Origin: Kitasatospora sp. NBC_01250
Lineage (GTDB): Bacteria; Actinomycetota; Actinomycetes; Streptomycetales; Streptomycetaceae
Assembly: GCF_036226465.1 (NCBI RefSeq)
Contig: NZ_CP108476.1
Span: 3,100,001 to 3,164,000 of the forward strand
Length of the DNA stretch: 64,000 nucleotides
Direction: 5' to 3'
Of this stretch, positions 15,427 through 22,797 are shown piece by piece; the stretch's first letter is position 1, and the number at the start of each line of letters is the position of its first letter. A model generated the notes under the pieces. That model had not been told where the DNA came from. It did not search any database and saw only the letters and a list, made by a program, of their open reading frames with translations. A program made the position numbers and the translations under genes.

Positions 15427-15969
15427 ATGCACATCTCGCGTGACGACTTCGAAAAGCTGTTCTCCGACTTCCAGCGCGAAGCATTCCGCCTGGAGACCCT
15501 GGACGACTACAACGGCTCCTCGAACCCCGAGAGCCTCCGCGCCTTCTTCGCTGCCGAACCCCAACCGGCCGACTACAACCAAGCCTGGGCCGACGAGGTC
15601 CGCGCCAACACCCGCGCCGGCAAACGCATGTACCGCGTCCACATCCTCCGCCGCCCGCTGACGCCCTACCTCCGGTTCGAACTCGGCTGGGGCTACGTCA
15701 AGAACAGCACGGCCGGTGAGGAGTTCTTCATCCTCGACACGACCGAGCAGCCCAACCCACTCGAAGGCGTACCGGACTTCTGGGCCTTCGACGAGACCGC
15801 TGTGGTCACCATGTCCTACACCCCCTCCGGCTCGTTCAAGGGCGCCGACCTGCAACCATCCGCCCATGATTGGCTGACGCATCGCGACACCGCCCTCCAG
15901 CACGCGGTGCCCTTCGCCGAGTGGTGGGAGCGGTACGGAGAGGAGACCCCCTGTGTTCCTGGACGGTGA
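15427..15969 (+). CDS. DUF6879 family protein, paralogue 3
   Basis: 180 residues from ATG 15427, 6 bases after GGAG; the upstream ATG at 15421 touches the GGAG and is less likely. Motifs: FEKLFSDFQREAFRLETLDD, RVHILRRPLTPYLRFELGWG, DFWAFDETAVVTMSY, HRDTALQHAVPFAEWW. Closest to paralogue 1 in the central block. Its end overlaps paralogue 4 by 17 bases, the same overlap length seen at the other junctions of the array. Confidence 0.87.
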   Translation: MHISRDDFEKLFSDFQREAFRLETLDDYNGSSNPESLRAFFAAEPQPADYNQAWADEVRANTRAGKRMYRVHILRRPLTPYLRFELGWGYVKNSTAGEEFFILDTTEQPNPLEGVPDFWAFDETAVVTMSYTPSGSFKGADLQPSAHDWLTHRDTALQHAVPFAEWWERYGEETPCVPGR

Positions 15970-16474
15970 CCAGTGGCAAGCCAGGTGTCGCGATTTCCGC
16001 TCGGAGGCCTGGTGGCTCGAAACCCTGCCCGTCTACCGGGTTCCGCAGGAGGAAGCGGAGATCCGGGACTTCCTCGCCGGCCACCGCATCGACCCACACA
16101 CCTACTCCTCCGACTACACCGAACACCTGAAGCAAGTCCGCCGCGACGGCAGGGCCAAGGGCCGGGTGCACATCGTCACCCGACCGCTCTCCGACTACCT
16201 CCGTTACGAGTTCATGTACTACCTCCCCCACCTGTGGGCCGGGGACGACATCCGCATCCTGGACGTGACCGACCGCGAGAACCCGCTGGCCGGAGTCCAG
16301 GACTTCTGGATGTTCGACCGGGCGGAGATCGTCCTCATGCACTACGCCGCCGACGGCACCCAGCTCAGCCGCGAGCTGCACAACGGTGACCCCGAGCAGT
16401 ACCGGGAGTACCAGCGCATCGCGATCACCGCCTCCGTCCCCTTCGAGGAGTACGTGCATGCTGCTCACGGGTGA
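15953..16474 (+). CDS. DUF6879 family protein, paralogue 4
   Basis: 173 residues from GTG 15953, preceded by GGAGAGGAG. It has the family spine with more aromatic substitutions: CRDFRSEAWWLETLPVY, RVHIVTRPLSDYLRYEF, DFWMFDRAEIVLMHY, and a C-terminus YQRIAITASVPFEEY in which the usual YRD-W-HA is replaced. Its last 17 bases overlap the truncated copy at 16458. Confidence 0.87.
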   Translation: MFLDGDQWQARCRDFRSEAWWLETLPVYRVPQEEAEIRDFLAGHRIDPHTYSSDYTEHLKQVRRDGRAKGRVHIVTRPLSDYLRYEFMYYLPHLWAGDDIRILDVTDRENPLAGVQDFWMFDRAEIVLMHYAADGTQLSRELHNGDPEQYREYQRIAITASVPFEEYVHAAHG

Positions 16475-16652
16475 CGACTTCAACGACCTGTTCCAGACCT
16501 TCACCTCCTCCGCCTTCAAGATGGAGACCCGGGACCGCTACGACGTCGCCGGCGAACGTGCCGAGTCCGATCCCACCACCGGAAGGTACGACATGCCCGA
16601 GACCGAAGGCGGCGGCCACGGGGGCAACCCCGCGCTCATCACCCCATCCTGA
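16458..16652 (+). pseudogene. Truncated DUF6879 paralogue 1 copy fused in frame to a micropeptide copy
   Basis: The first 109 bases are nearly identical to 11867-11975 (MLLTGDDFNDLF ... DRYDVAGERAE). The sequence then jumps to a copy of 13291-13345, including its ribosome site and MPETEGGGHGG, and ends NPALITPS. The product is 64 residues, or 19 if started at the inner ATG 16593. The jump removes the rest of DUF6879 and the whole XRE gene, so this is a duplicate of the 11.9-13.4 kb segment with an internal deletion of about 1.3 kb. The reading frame stays open. Confidence 0.8.
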
Positions 16653-16798
16653 CCTGCCCGGATGCTCCCGCCCCCGGCGATCGAAACGAGTCGACGGGAC
16701 GTGCCGCACTCTGCGCGGTTCGCCGCAGGGAGCCCGGTGGCAGGAGTCCGACCCCGACGGTGTAAGAAGTGGATCAGTAACTTCCGGAGGGGATGTTC

Positions 16799-17656
16799 AT
16801 GCGAACTACACGCGACAGAAGGCCCGCAGCGCTCAGACGCGCCGCCGCCGCCGTCCTGCTCGGGGCGACCGCACTCGCGACCGCCGCACCCGCGGCCGTG
16901 GCTGCGCCGGCGGCGGCCACCACGATGCTCGCGACCGGCTCCACCTCGGCAGGCCAGTCGCTTCTGCAGTCGGGTCAGTCCCTGCAGCCGGGCCAGAGCC
17001 TGGTGAACGGTGAGATGACCCTCGTCATGCAGGACGACGGCAACCTCGTGCTCTACCTGGTCGGCCCCTACGGCAACCAAGGCCCGGCGCTCTGGAATTC
17101 CGGCACCTACGGCAACCCCGGGGCCTACGCGGTGATGCAGGCCGACGGCAACTTCGTCGTCTACCGCCAGGGCCGCAGCGACCCGGACGGCGCTCTCTGG
17201 TCCTCCGGGACCTGGGGCAACCCGGGCAACACCGTCGGGATCGCCAACGGCACGCTCAGCGTCGGGGGCATCAGCGGTATCCACTGGCAGGGCTACTCGA
17301 ACACCCTCTACGGTGGCACAGTGACCGGCATGATGTCGTCCAAGACCTATGCCGAGTCGGCGTCGGTCTGGCTGGTCATGCAGGCCGACGGCAACCTGGT
17401 GCTCTACCGCAAGCGCGACGGCGCGGTGCTGTGGGCCAGCGGCACCTGGAACCACCCCGGCGCCTTCGCCGTGATCAGCGGCGGCCGACTGACCGTCAGC
17501 ACCGGGGGCGGGGACCTCTGGTCCAGCCAGAGCGGGGACCTGCGCGAGTCCTCCTACCTCAAGGTGCAGGACGACGCCAACGTCGTCGTCTACCTCCAGG
17601 GCCGCAGCGACCCGGGCGGCGCCATCTGGTCCACCGGGACCTGGGGCCGCGGCTGA
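16799..17656 (+). CDS. Secreted B-lectin (bulb-type mannose-binding) protein
   Basis: 285 residues from ATG 16799, 8 bases after GGAGG (an ATG at 16793 is too close). Sec signal peptide with Arg-rich lead and Ala-rich core (about 1-37). Four copies of the bulb-lectin motif QxDxNxVxY are visible: QDDGNLVLY, QADGNFVVY, QADGNLVLY and QDDANVVVY. They are arranged as two beta-prism-like halves, each with paired Trp-Ser-Gly-Thr repeats (LWNSGTYGNPG, LWSSGTWGNPG). Presumably binds mannose-type glycans outside the cell. It is flanked on both sides by DUF6879 fragments, unlike its own sequence. Confidence 0.88.
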   Translation: MRTTRDRRPAALRRAAAAVLLGATALATAAPAAVAAPAAATTMLATGSTSAGQSLLQSGQSLQPGQSLVNGEMTLVMQDDGNLVLYLVGPYGNQGPALWNSGTYGNPGAYAVMQADGNFVVYRQGRSDPDGALWSSGTWGNPGNTVGIANGTLSVGGISGIHWQGYSNTLYGGTVTGMMSSKTYAESASVWLVMQADGNLVLYRKRDGAVLWASGTWNHPGAFAVISGGRLTVSTGGGDLWSSQSGDLRESSYLKVQDDANVVVYLQGRSDPGGAIWSTGTWGRG

Positions 17657-17676
17657 TCCGCCGCCCACCCGGCGGA

Positions 17677-17719
17677 CGGGCGCGGCCCTGCGACACCTCC
17701 CGTGTCGCGGCCGCGCCCG
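17677..17719 (+). terminator. Terminator of the lectin gene
   Basis: CGGGCGCGGCC (17677-17687) with GCGACAC pairs with GTGTCGC and GGCCGCGCCCG (17702-17719), 21 bases after the lectin stop. Confidence 0.75.
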
Positions 17720-17728
17720 GTTCCCGGT

Positions 17729-17771
17729 CCACGCGATCCCGTACGCCGACTACTGGCAGCCCCCGGCCTGC
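17729..17771 (+). pseudogene. C-terminal scrap of a DUF6879 gene
   Basis: About 30 bases are identical to 12340-12369 and encode HAIPYADYWQPPA, the C-terminus of paralogue 1 with its stop changed (CTG-CCC for TTGA). The upstream part of the gene is absent. Confidence 0.7.
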
Positions 17772-17839
17772 CCCACGTCGAACAGGTGGTGCTCGCACCC
17801 GCCCAGCAGCTCGGCGAAGCTGGGCACGCTCGACCGCAT
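17765..17839 (-). pseudogene. N-terminal scrap of a second DUF6879-type gene, opposite strand
   Basis: ATG 17839 has a strong GGGAGGGAGG before it and reads MRSSVPSFAELLGGCEHHLF, the usual opening of DUF6879 proteins of the SFAELL type. The similarity then stops at the joint with the plus-strand scrap. The start signals survive but the body is gone. Confidence 0.5.
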
Positions 17840-17893
17840 GGCACGCCTCCCTCCCGTCAACCGGTACTCTCCACAGCCTAGTTGGCCCCCCGC

Positions 17894-18220
17894 ATGTTTG
17901 CCGCCCCCGATCGCGGCTACACGCCACTCATGGATGGCAGATACCGAGGGGCGGGCGCGGCCCGCACGGTCATGGTCGTCACCGACGTCGTCGCGGGGAT
18001 CTTGGGACTGTGGATCGTCCTGTACCTGCTGAGCGCGAATCCCTCCAACGACCTGGCGCACTGGGTCCACGAGGCGGCCGACTGGCTGGGTGCCTGGGCG
18101 CACGACCTGTTCACCCCGGCCCAGGGCTGGCTGCGGACCCTGCTCAACTACGGCATCCCCGCGCTCGTCTACCTGGCCCTGGGCCACACCCTGGCCCGCT
18201 GGCTGCGCCGCGCCCCATAG
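17894..18220 (+). CDS. Small two-helix membrane protein conserved in streptomycetes
   Basis: 108 residues from ATG 17894. It opens MFAAPDRGYTPLMDGRYRG, then a hydrophobic helix (VMVVTDVVAGILGLWIVLYL, about 30-50), an amphipathic middle with NDLAHWVHEAADWLGAWAHD, and a second helix (LLNYGIPALVYLALGHTLA). I recall near-identical small proteins in many streptomycetes, always uncharacterised. No signal peptide cleavage site. It is probably an inner-membrane protein with both ends in the cytoplasm. Confidence 0.75.
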   Translation: MFAAPDRGYTPLMDGRYRGAGAARTVMVVTDVVAGILGLWIVLYLLSANPSNDLAHWVHEAADWLGAWAHDLFTPAQGWLRTLLNYGIPALVYLALGHTLARWLRRAP

Positions 18221-18251
18221 CACCCCACTCGCCCGCCCACCTCCCGAAAAC

Positions 18252-18275
18252 GCCCGCCGGCCCACACCGGCGGGC
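18252..18275 (+). terminator. Hairpin terminator
   Basis: GCCCGCCGG and CCGGCGGGC around a 6-base loop, 31 bases after the membrane protein gene. Confidence 0.7.
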
Positions 18276-18438
18276 ACGTCACGCCCGGACCCACCCCACC
18301 CCGACGCGGCCGGCCACTGGTGGGACCCGATGACCGATACACGGATGCAACGCTCGTTACCGCACCCTGCCGCAACCGCCGAACGACTGAGACCTTCCCC
18401 AGACAGGTATCTGACACCTCGTCACTACCGTGCCGCAC

Positions 18439-19563
18439 ATGCCAACCACGCACGGCCGGACCGACGGCCACCCCGCCACCACCCGCACCCGCACCCGCAC
18501 CCGCACCCGCACCCGCACCCGCACCCAAACCGCCCTGGCAGCAGCCCTGTTAACCGCAGGCCTCGCCCTCGCCACCCCCGCAGAAGCCGCCACCCCCGCC
18601 GGAGCCACCCCCACCCCCGCCCCCGCCCCCAGCCAGGTCGCCGTCCACCCCGAGGCCATCACCCCCGCGCAGCAGCAGGCCGTGCTGGACTACTGGACCC
18701 CCGAGCGGACCGCCGCCCTGACCACGCCGTCGTCCGGCAACCCGGCCAAGAGCGGCCCCGACGGCGCTCCGTGGACCGGGGCCGACGCCCTGAGCAGGAC
18801 GGTGGGCCGGCTCTTCTTCACCAACCACGGTGAGGACGAGAGCTGCACCGCGACCGTCGTGAACAGCGCCAACCGCAGCACCGTCGTGACGGCGGGGCAC
18901 TGCGTCAACAGCCCCGACCTCCTCGGTGACAACGACGAGTGGCTGACGAACGAGATGTTCGTCCCGGGCTACCACGACGGTCTCGCGCCGTACGGCAGGT
19001 TCGTCGCCCGCGCCGGGGTCGCCGACGCCACCTGGCTGCTCAACGACGAGCAGAGCCCCCTGAAGTTCGACGCGTACGACCAGGCCTTCCTGGTCCTGAA
19101 CGGCAACGCCGCGGGCAAGCGCGTGCAGGACGCGGTCGGCGCCGCACAGCGCATCGGCTTCGACCGGCCGGGCGCCGCGTCGGTCCACGAGTTCGGCTAT
19201 CCGCGGGCGGCGGCGGGCGATCCGGCGCGCGCGGGCCTGCCCGAGTACACCGGGGCCCGGCTCGCGTACTGCGCGGGGCAGACCCGCGAGAACCCCGGTA
19301 CCAAGGAGTACCCGGAGCCCCGCGGCCAGTGGGGCGCCCCCTGCGTGATGGGCGGCGGCTCCAGCGGCGGCCCCCGCATCGCCGGCCTCGACCCGTCCTC
19401 GGGGATCGGCACGGTGGTGGGCGACGACACCCTGGGCCCGTACCTCGACGCCTCGGGCCAGGTCTGCACCGCCGGCACCACCGACTGCACCCGGCACCTG
19501 GTCGGCCCGCAGTTCACCTCCGCGATCACCAAGCCGCTGTACCAGGCCGCCGAACGCGCTTGA
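18439..19563 (+). CDS. Secreted trypsin/V8-like serine protease, copy 1
   Basis: 374 residues from ATG 18439 (GTG 18430 also possible; no clear ribosome site). The signal peptide has an extraordinary n-region of alternating Thr-Arg (about 15-29), followed by TALAAALLTAGLALATPAEA. A propeptide-like Pro/Ala stretch precedes the catalytic domain: VGRLFFTNHGEDESCTATVV, the His in TAGHC, the Asp in FDAYDQAFLVL, and the Ser in GGGSSGGPRI. Cysteine pairs are as in COG3591 V8-like peptidases. The paralogue follows 48 bases downstream. Confidence 0.87.
   Translation: MPTTHGRTDGHPATTRTRTRTRTRTRTRTQTALAAALLTAGLALATPAEAATPAGATPTPAPAPSQVAVHPEAITPAQQQAVLDYWTPERTAALTTPSSGNPAKSGPDGAPWTGADALSRTVGRLFFTNHGEDESCTATVVNSANRSTVVTAGHCVNSPDLLGDNDEWLTNEMFVPGYHDGLAPYGRFVARAGVADATWLLNDEQSPLKFDAYDQAFLVLNGNAAGKRVQDAVGAAQRIGFDRPGAASVHEFGYPRAAAGDPARAGLPEYTGARLAYCAGQTRENPGTKEYPEPRGQWGAPCVMGGGSSGGPRIAGLDPSSGIGTVVGDDTLGPYLDASGQVCTAGTTDCTRHLVGPQFTSAITKPLYQAAERA
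18481..18522 (+). repeat. Hexanucleotide microsatellite (ACCCGC)x7
   Basis: Seven exact ACCCGC units inside the protease coding sequence encode Thr-Arg repeats in the positively charged part of the signal peptide. Unit gain or loss would keep the frame and change the charge. Confidence 0.9.
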
Positions 19564-19611
19564 GCAGCAAGCGCGTTGAAGCAAACCGCACCCCACCCAG
19601 GATTGGCGACG

Positions 19612-20658
19612 ATGTCCACACACCCCACCCTCCCCGGTAGGCTCGCTGCCGCGGGAGCCCTCCTGCTGAGCGCGACCACGACGGCGGTCCTGCTGCCCAC
19701 CGCGGCGCTCGCCGCGGAGCCGGAGCCCATCACCACGCACGCCGGCGCCACCACCGACCAGGAGCGCAGCCGGATCGACGGCTACTGGACCCCGACCCGG
19801 ATGAAGCTGGCCGGCGCCCTGGTCCCCGAGGTCACCCCGGTGCCCGCGGACGACAACACGCCCGACGATCCGACCCCGCTCCCCCCGAACACGCCCGATC
19901 CCGGGGCGGTTTGGGCGCACGGCGGGGCGGCGGACCGGAGCATCGGCCGTCTCTTCTTCACCTTCTCCGACGGCTACGGCGGCAGTTGCACCGCGACCGT
20001 CGTCACCAGCGCCAACCGCAGCACCCTCGTCACGGCAGCGCACTGTCTGCGGGGCGTCGGGGCTCCCGCCACCGACACCACGTGGAACCACAACCTGTAC
20101 TTCGTGCCCGGCTACCGCAACGGGACGAAGCCGCTCGGCGGCTTCAGCATCAAGTCCGTTGCCACCGCCTCCCGTTGGGACGCCGATCCGAGCAGTACCA
20201 GCTCCGAGCAGGTGGCCGTCGCCGGCTACGACACCGGAGTCCTGGTGGCGAACCCCGCCGCCGACGGACGGCGGATCGCGGACGTCACCGGCAGCCAGCG
20301 GATCGCGTTCACCAAGCCCGTCAAGGGCGAGTTCATCCACACCTTCGGGTATCCGAAGGACCGGCTCAACAACCCCAGCAGCAAGTACGCCGGTTCCCGC
20401 ATGATCCATTGCGCCGGACCGGCCGAGCCCGGCCCCAAGGCCCCGCTCCTGTGGGGTGAGCGCTGCGACATGTCCCACGGCGCGAGCGGCGGCCCGCACC
20501 TCGCGCAGTTCGACACCAGGACCGGCGTCGGCACCGTCGTCGGCGTCACCACCACCACCGACGACCTCGCGGGCGGACCGGCCGACACGCTCTACGCCAC
20601 CCGGCTCGGCGACAGCGCCCACCGCCTCTACGCCTGGGCGCAGACCCGCCCGGCCTGA
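19612..20658 (+). CDS. Secreted trypsin/V8-like serine protease, copy 2
   Basis: 348 residues from ATG 19612; TTG 19576 and TTG 19603 are alternatives. Signal peptide about 1-35 (LPGRLAAAGALLLSATTTAV ... ALA). Shared pattern with copy 1: YWTPTRMK, DRSIGRLFFTFSDG, SCTATVVTSANRSTLVTAAHC (His), YDTGVLVA (Asp), RCDMSHGASGGPHL (Ser), and the final TLYATRLGDSAHRLYAWAQ. The two genes are tandem paralogues that share the catalytic frame but differ in insertions. Both probably act on extracellular protein. Confidence 0.87.
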   Translation: MSTHPTLPGRLAAAGALLLSATTTAVLLPTAALAAEPEPITTHAGATTDQERSRIDGYWTPTRMKLAGALVPEVTPVPADDNTPDDPTPLPPNTPDPGAVWAHGGAADRSIGRLFFTFSDGYGGSCTATVVTSANRSTLVTAAHCLRGVGAPATDTTWNHNLYFVPGYRNGTKPLGGFSIKSVATASRWDADPSSTSSEQVAVAGYDTGVLVANPAADGRRIADVTGSQRIAFTKPVKGEFIHTFGYPKDRLNNPSSKYAGSRMIHCAGPAEPGPKAPLLWGERCDMSHGASGGPHLAQFDTRTGVGTVVGVTTTTDDLAGGPADTLYATRLGDSAHRLYAWAQTRPA

Positions 20659-20829
20659 CCACCCCGAGCAGTCCGTCCACCCACCACGGGCCGAGGTCCA
20701 CCCGGCCTCGGCCCAAGTCAGGCCCAAGGGGCCGGACAAGCCCAAGACCGTCGCCCTCGTCAGCGCCCCGGAACGGCGGCCTCCCGCACCGCCTCGGCGA
20801 CGGCCGGTCAGCGGCCGACCAGCGGCCGG

Positions 20830-21495
20830 TCAGAGGCTGCGCGCGGTGATGTCGCCGCAGGAGGTGGTGGCGCGGATCGCGAGTCCGGTGGTGCCGTCGT
20901 TCCTGAGGGCGTTGCTGATCCGGCCGGAGGCGGTGCCGGCGTCCAGCGCGGCCGAGACGCCGGCGGCGGCGCCGACCGAGATGTCGCCGGACTCGGTGCG
21001 CAGCGCCAGCTCGCCGCGCAGGGCCTCGGTGATCCGGATGTCGCCCCGTGCGGTGCTGATCTGGGCGGGGCCGCCCAGTCGGCCGACCTCGACGTCGCCG
21101 TCGACCGCGGTCAGCCGCAGGCTCCCCGCCTCGTCGAGCTTGATCTGCCGGTACGCGCCCTCGAAGGCGACATCGCCCAGGCGCCCGACGCCGCGCAGTT
21201 CGCAGGCACCGGTCCTGGCCTCGACCCGCGAGCCGGCCGGCAGCTTGACGGTGACCTCCAGCGATCCGCTCGGGCCGAAGAGCTGGTTCTTGGGGTCCGC
21301 GGTGCGGATCCGCAGGACGCCGTCGGCGTACTCGACGGTCGCCTGCTCGGCGGCCCGCACGTCGCGGCTCTTGTCGGGGTTGGCGGGCCGGACCTCGACG
21401 ACGGTGTCGGCGCGGTCGGCGGCGATGAGCTGGACGCGCCCGGCCGGGACGTCCAGGACGGCGGTGATCGGGGCGGTGGTGGCGAACGTCTGCAT
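20830..21495 (-). CDS. DUF4097-type beta-strand repeat protein
   Basis: 221 residues from ATG 21495 after AGGAGAGC; the upstream extension to 21660 runs through the promoter. The sequence is a right-handed beta-helix-like series of short strands: VQLIAADRADTVVEVRPA, LEVTVKLPAGSRVEARTGA, GDVEVGRLGGPAQISTARGD, ELALRTESGDISVG. No signal peptide, so probably cytosolic. It is divergent from the HTH/GbsR-like regulator, with which DUF4097 genes are often paired. Confidence 0.85.
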   Translation of the reverse strand: MQTFATTAPITAVLDVPAGRVQLIAADRADTVVEVRPANPDKSRDVRAAEQATVEYADGVLRIRTADPKNQLFGPSGSLEVTVKLPAGSRVEARTGACELRGVGRLGDVAFEGAYRQIKLDEAGSLRLTAVDGDVEVGRLGGPAQISTARGDIRITEALRGELALRTESGDISVGAAAGVSAALDAGTASGRISNALRNDGTTGLAIRATTSCGDITARSL

Positions 21496-21541
21496 CGTGC
21501 TCTCCTGAGCTCGTTCCTCGTTTCTGACAACGGAAACGCTA

Positions 21542-21669
21542 CGTTGCTTTCCACATCTCGGCAACGGACTCGTTGCGCCAAAACCGCATAACTGCAGGCA
21601 GATAGCGGGAAACTGTTGCAACGATCTAGCCAGTAACGCAACGACGCCCACCCCACTCATTGCAATGAG
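21542..21669. promoter_or_regulatory. Cluster of CGTTGC/GCAACG motifs plus a 14-base palindrome
   Basis: Five CGTTGC/GCAACG elements lie at 21542, 21561, 21571, 21618 and 21638, and the perfect palindrome CTCATTGCAATGAG lies at 21656-21669, all between the divergent DUF4097 and regulator genes. Most likely multiple operators for the regulator at 21734. Confidence 0.6.
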
Positions 21670-21733
21670 ATGGAAGTGAACGCTACTCTGGGGGAGTCAG
21701 GAACCAGCACGAAGGACCACCAGGGAGATCCCG

Positions 21734-22489
21734 ATGCCGGGAGGCAGGCTCACTCAGCAGGAACGCCAGCAGATCGCGCTGGGGCTGGCCGACGGCCTCC
21801 CCTACGCCGAGATCGCCCGGCGCCTCGAACGCCCGACCTCGACGGTCACGCGCGAGGTGATGCGCAACGGCGGCCCCACCGCCTACCGCGCGGACCTCGC
21901 CCACCGCGCCACCGAGCGCCGCGCCCACCGGCGCAGCCCCGCCACCGCCCGAGGGCCGGAGTCGGCCCCCCAGCCGGCCGGGCGCAACGCGGACGCCGTT
22001 CGCGCGTACGAGGAGGAACTCACCCTCGTGCTCGTCCAGTCGGGCCTGCCCAGGATGATGTCCCGGGTGCTGGCCTGCCTCTACACCACCGACTCGGGCA
22101 GCCTCACCGCAGCCGAACTCGCCCAGCGCCTCCAGGTCAGCCCGGCGTCCGTCTCCAAGGCGATCAGCTTCCTGGACAGCATGGAGCTCGTCCGCCGGGA
22201 ACGCGACGAACGCCGCCGCGAGCGCTACATCGTCGACGACGACCTCTGGTACCAGTCGATGATCCGCAGCGCCCGCTCCAACACCCGGTTCATCGAGACC
22301 GCACGGCAGGGCGCCGACCTCCTCGGGCGCGGCACGCCGGCCGCCACCCGCCTCGAAAACGTCGCCCGCTTCCTCGACTTCGTCTCCGAGGGCCTCACCC
22401 GCACCGCGGAGCAGGCCCGCGAGATCCTCTACACCCGACCCGCCGCGGCCTCGGGCGATGCTGCCGCGCCGAGCTCCGACCCCACGTAG
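21734..22489 (+). CDS. Regulator combining an IS30-type HTH with a GbsR/MarR-like winged helix
   Basis: 251 residues from ATG 21734. The first 50 residues (LTQQERQQIALGLADGLPYA, then EIARRLERPTSTVTREVMRN) are the HTH_38 motif found at the N-terminus of IS30 transposases. After an Arg/Ala linker comes a GbsR-like winged helix (SGLPRMMSRVLACLYTTDSG; TAAELAQRLQVSPASVSKAI; YLDS-like ELVRRERDERRRERY). So one protein carries two DNA-binding domains. No transposase catalytic domain is present. Divergent from the DUF4097 gene, its probable target. Confidence 0.85.
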   Translation: MPGGRLTQQERQQIALGLADGLPYAEIARRLERPTSTVTREVMRNGGPTAYRADLAHRATERRAHRRSPATARGPESAPQPAGRNADAVRAYEEELTLVLVQSGLPRMMSRVLACLYTTDSGSLTAAELAQRLQVSPASVSKAISFLDSMELVRRERDERRRERYIVDDDLWYQSMIRSARSNTRFIETARQGADLLGRGTPAATRLENVARFLDFVSEGLTRTAEQAREILYTRPAAASGDAAAPSSDPT

Positions 22490-22540
22490 AGACCCACGCA
22501 GAGACCCACCTGGAGACCCACGCAGAGACCCGCGTAGAGC
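22478..22540 (+). repeat. 12-base tandem repeats overlapping a stop codon
   Basis: Four full units of GAGACCCACGCA-like sequence at 22489-22536, with partial units either side, start in the last codons of the regulator gene. The remaining bases up to 22797 hold only the terminator and a second repeat. Confidence 0.8.
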
Positions 22541-22572
22541 GCCGGGTGCCGGGCAGGGTCCCGGCACCCGGC
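22541..22572 (+). terminator. Terminator of the GbsR-like regulator gene
   Basis: A perfect 13-base stem (GCCGGGTGCCGGG, complement at 22560-22572) around CAGGGT. Confidence 0.85.
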
Positions 22573-22749
22573 ATACAGCGGGGGCTGCACTTGTTCTGAC
22601 GTACCGTCACCTCGCCCCGGTTCACCGCTCGCGGAACCGGGGCGCGCCAGTCCACGACCACCGGTGGATTCGTTCATCAGAGGGCCGCTTCCTGGCATGA
22701 TCCTGCGAATCTCCGGAGACTCCGGCCGAAAGACTCAGAATCGCCGAAC

Positions 22750-22779
22750 AAGATCGCATCGCACGAGATCGCATCGACC
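22750..22779 (+). repeat. 15-base direct repeat in the 5' leader of the amidohydrolase gene
   Basis: AAGATCGCATCGCAC (22750-22764) and GAGATCGCATCGACC (22765-22779) lie head to tail, then AAGATC once more, just before the GTG at 22798. Could be an operator. Confidence 0.5.
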
Positions 22780-22797
22780 AAGATCCCGGAGACAACC

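Noticed and set aside
18480..18525. CRISPR or tandem satellite
   Set aside because: Six-base units without spacers, inside a signal peptide coding region; no cas genes anywhere in the window.
21734..21900. IS30 element
   Set aside because: Only the HTH motif is IS30-like; no DDE domain, inverted repeats or target duplications are present.
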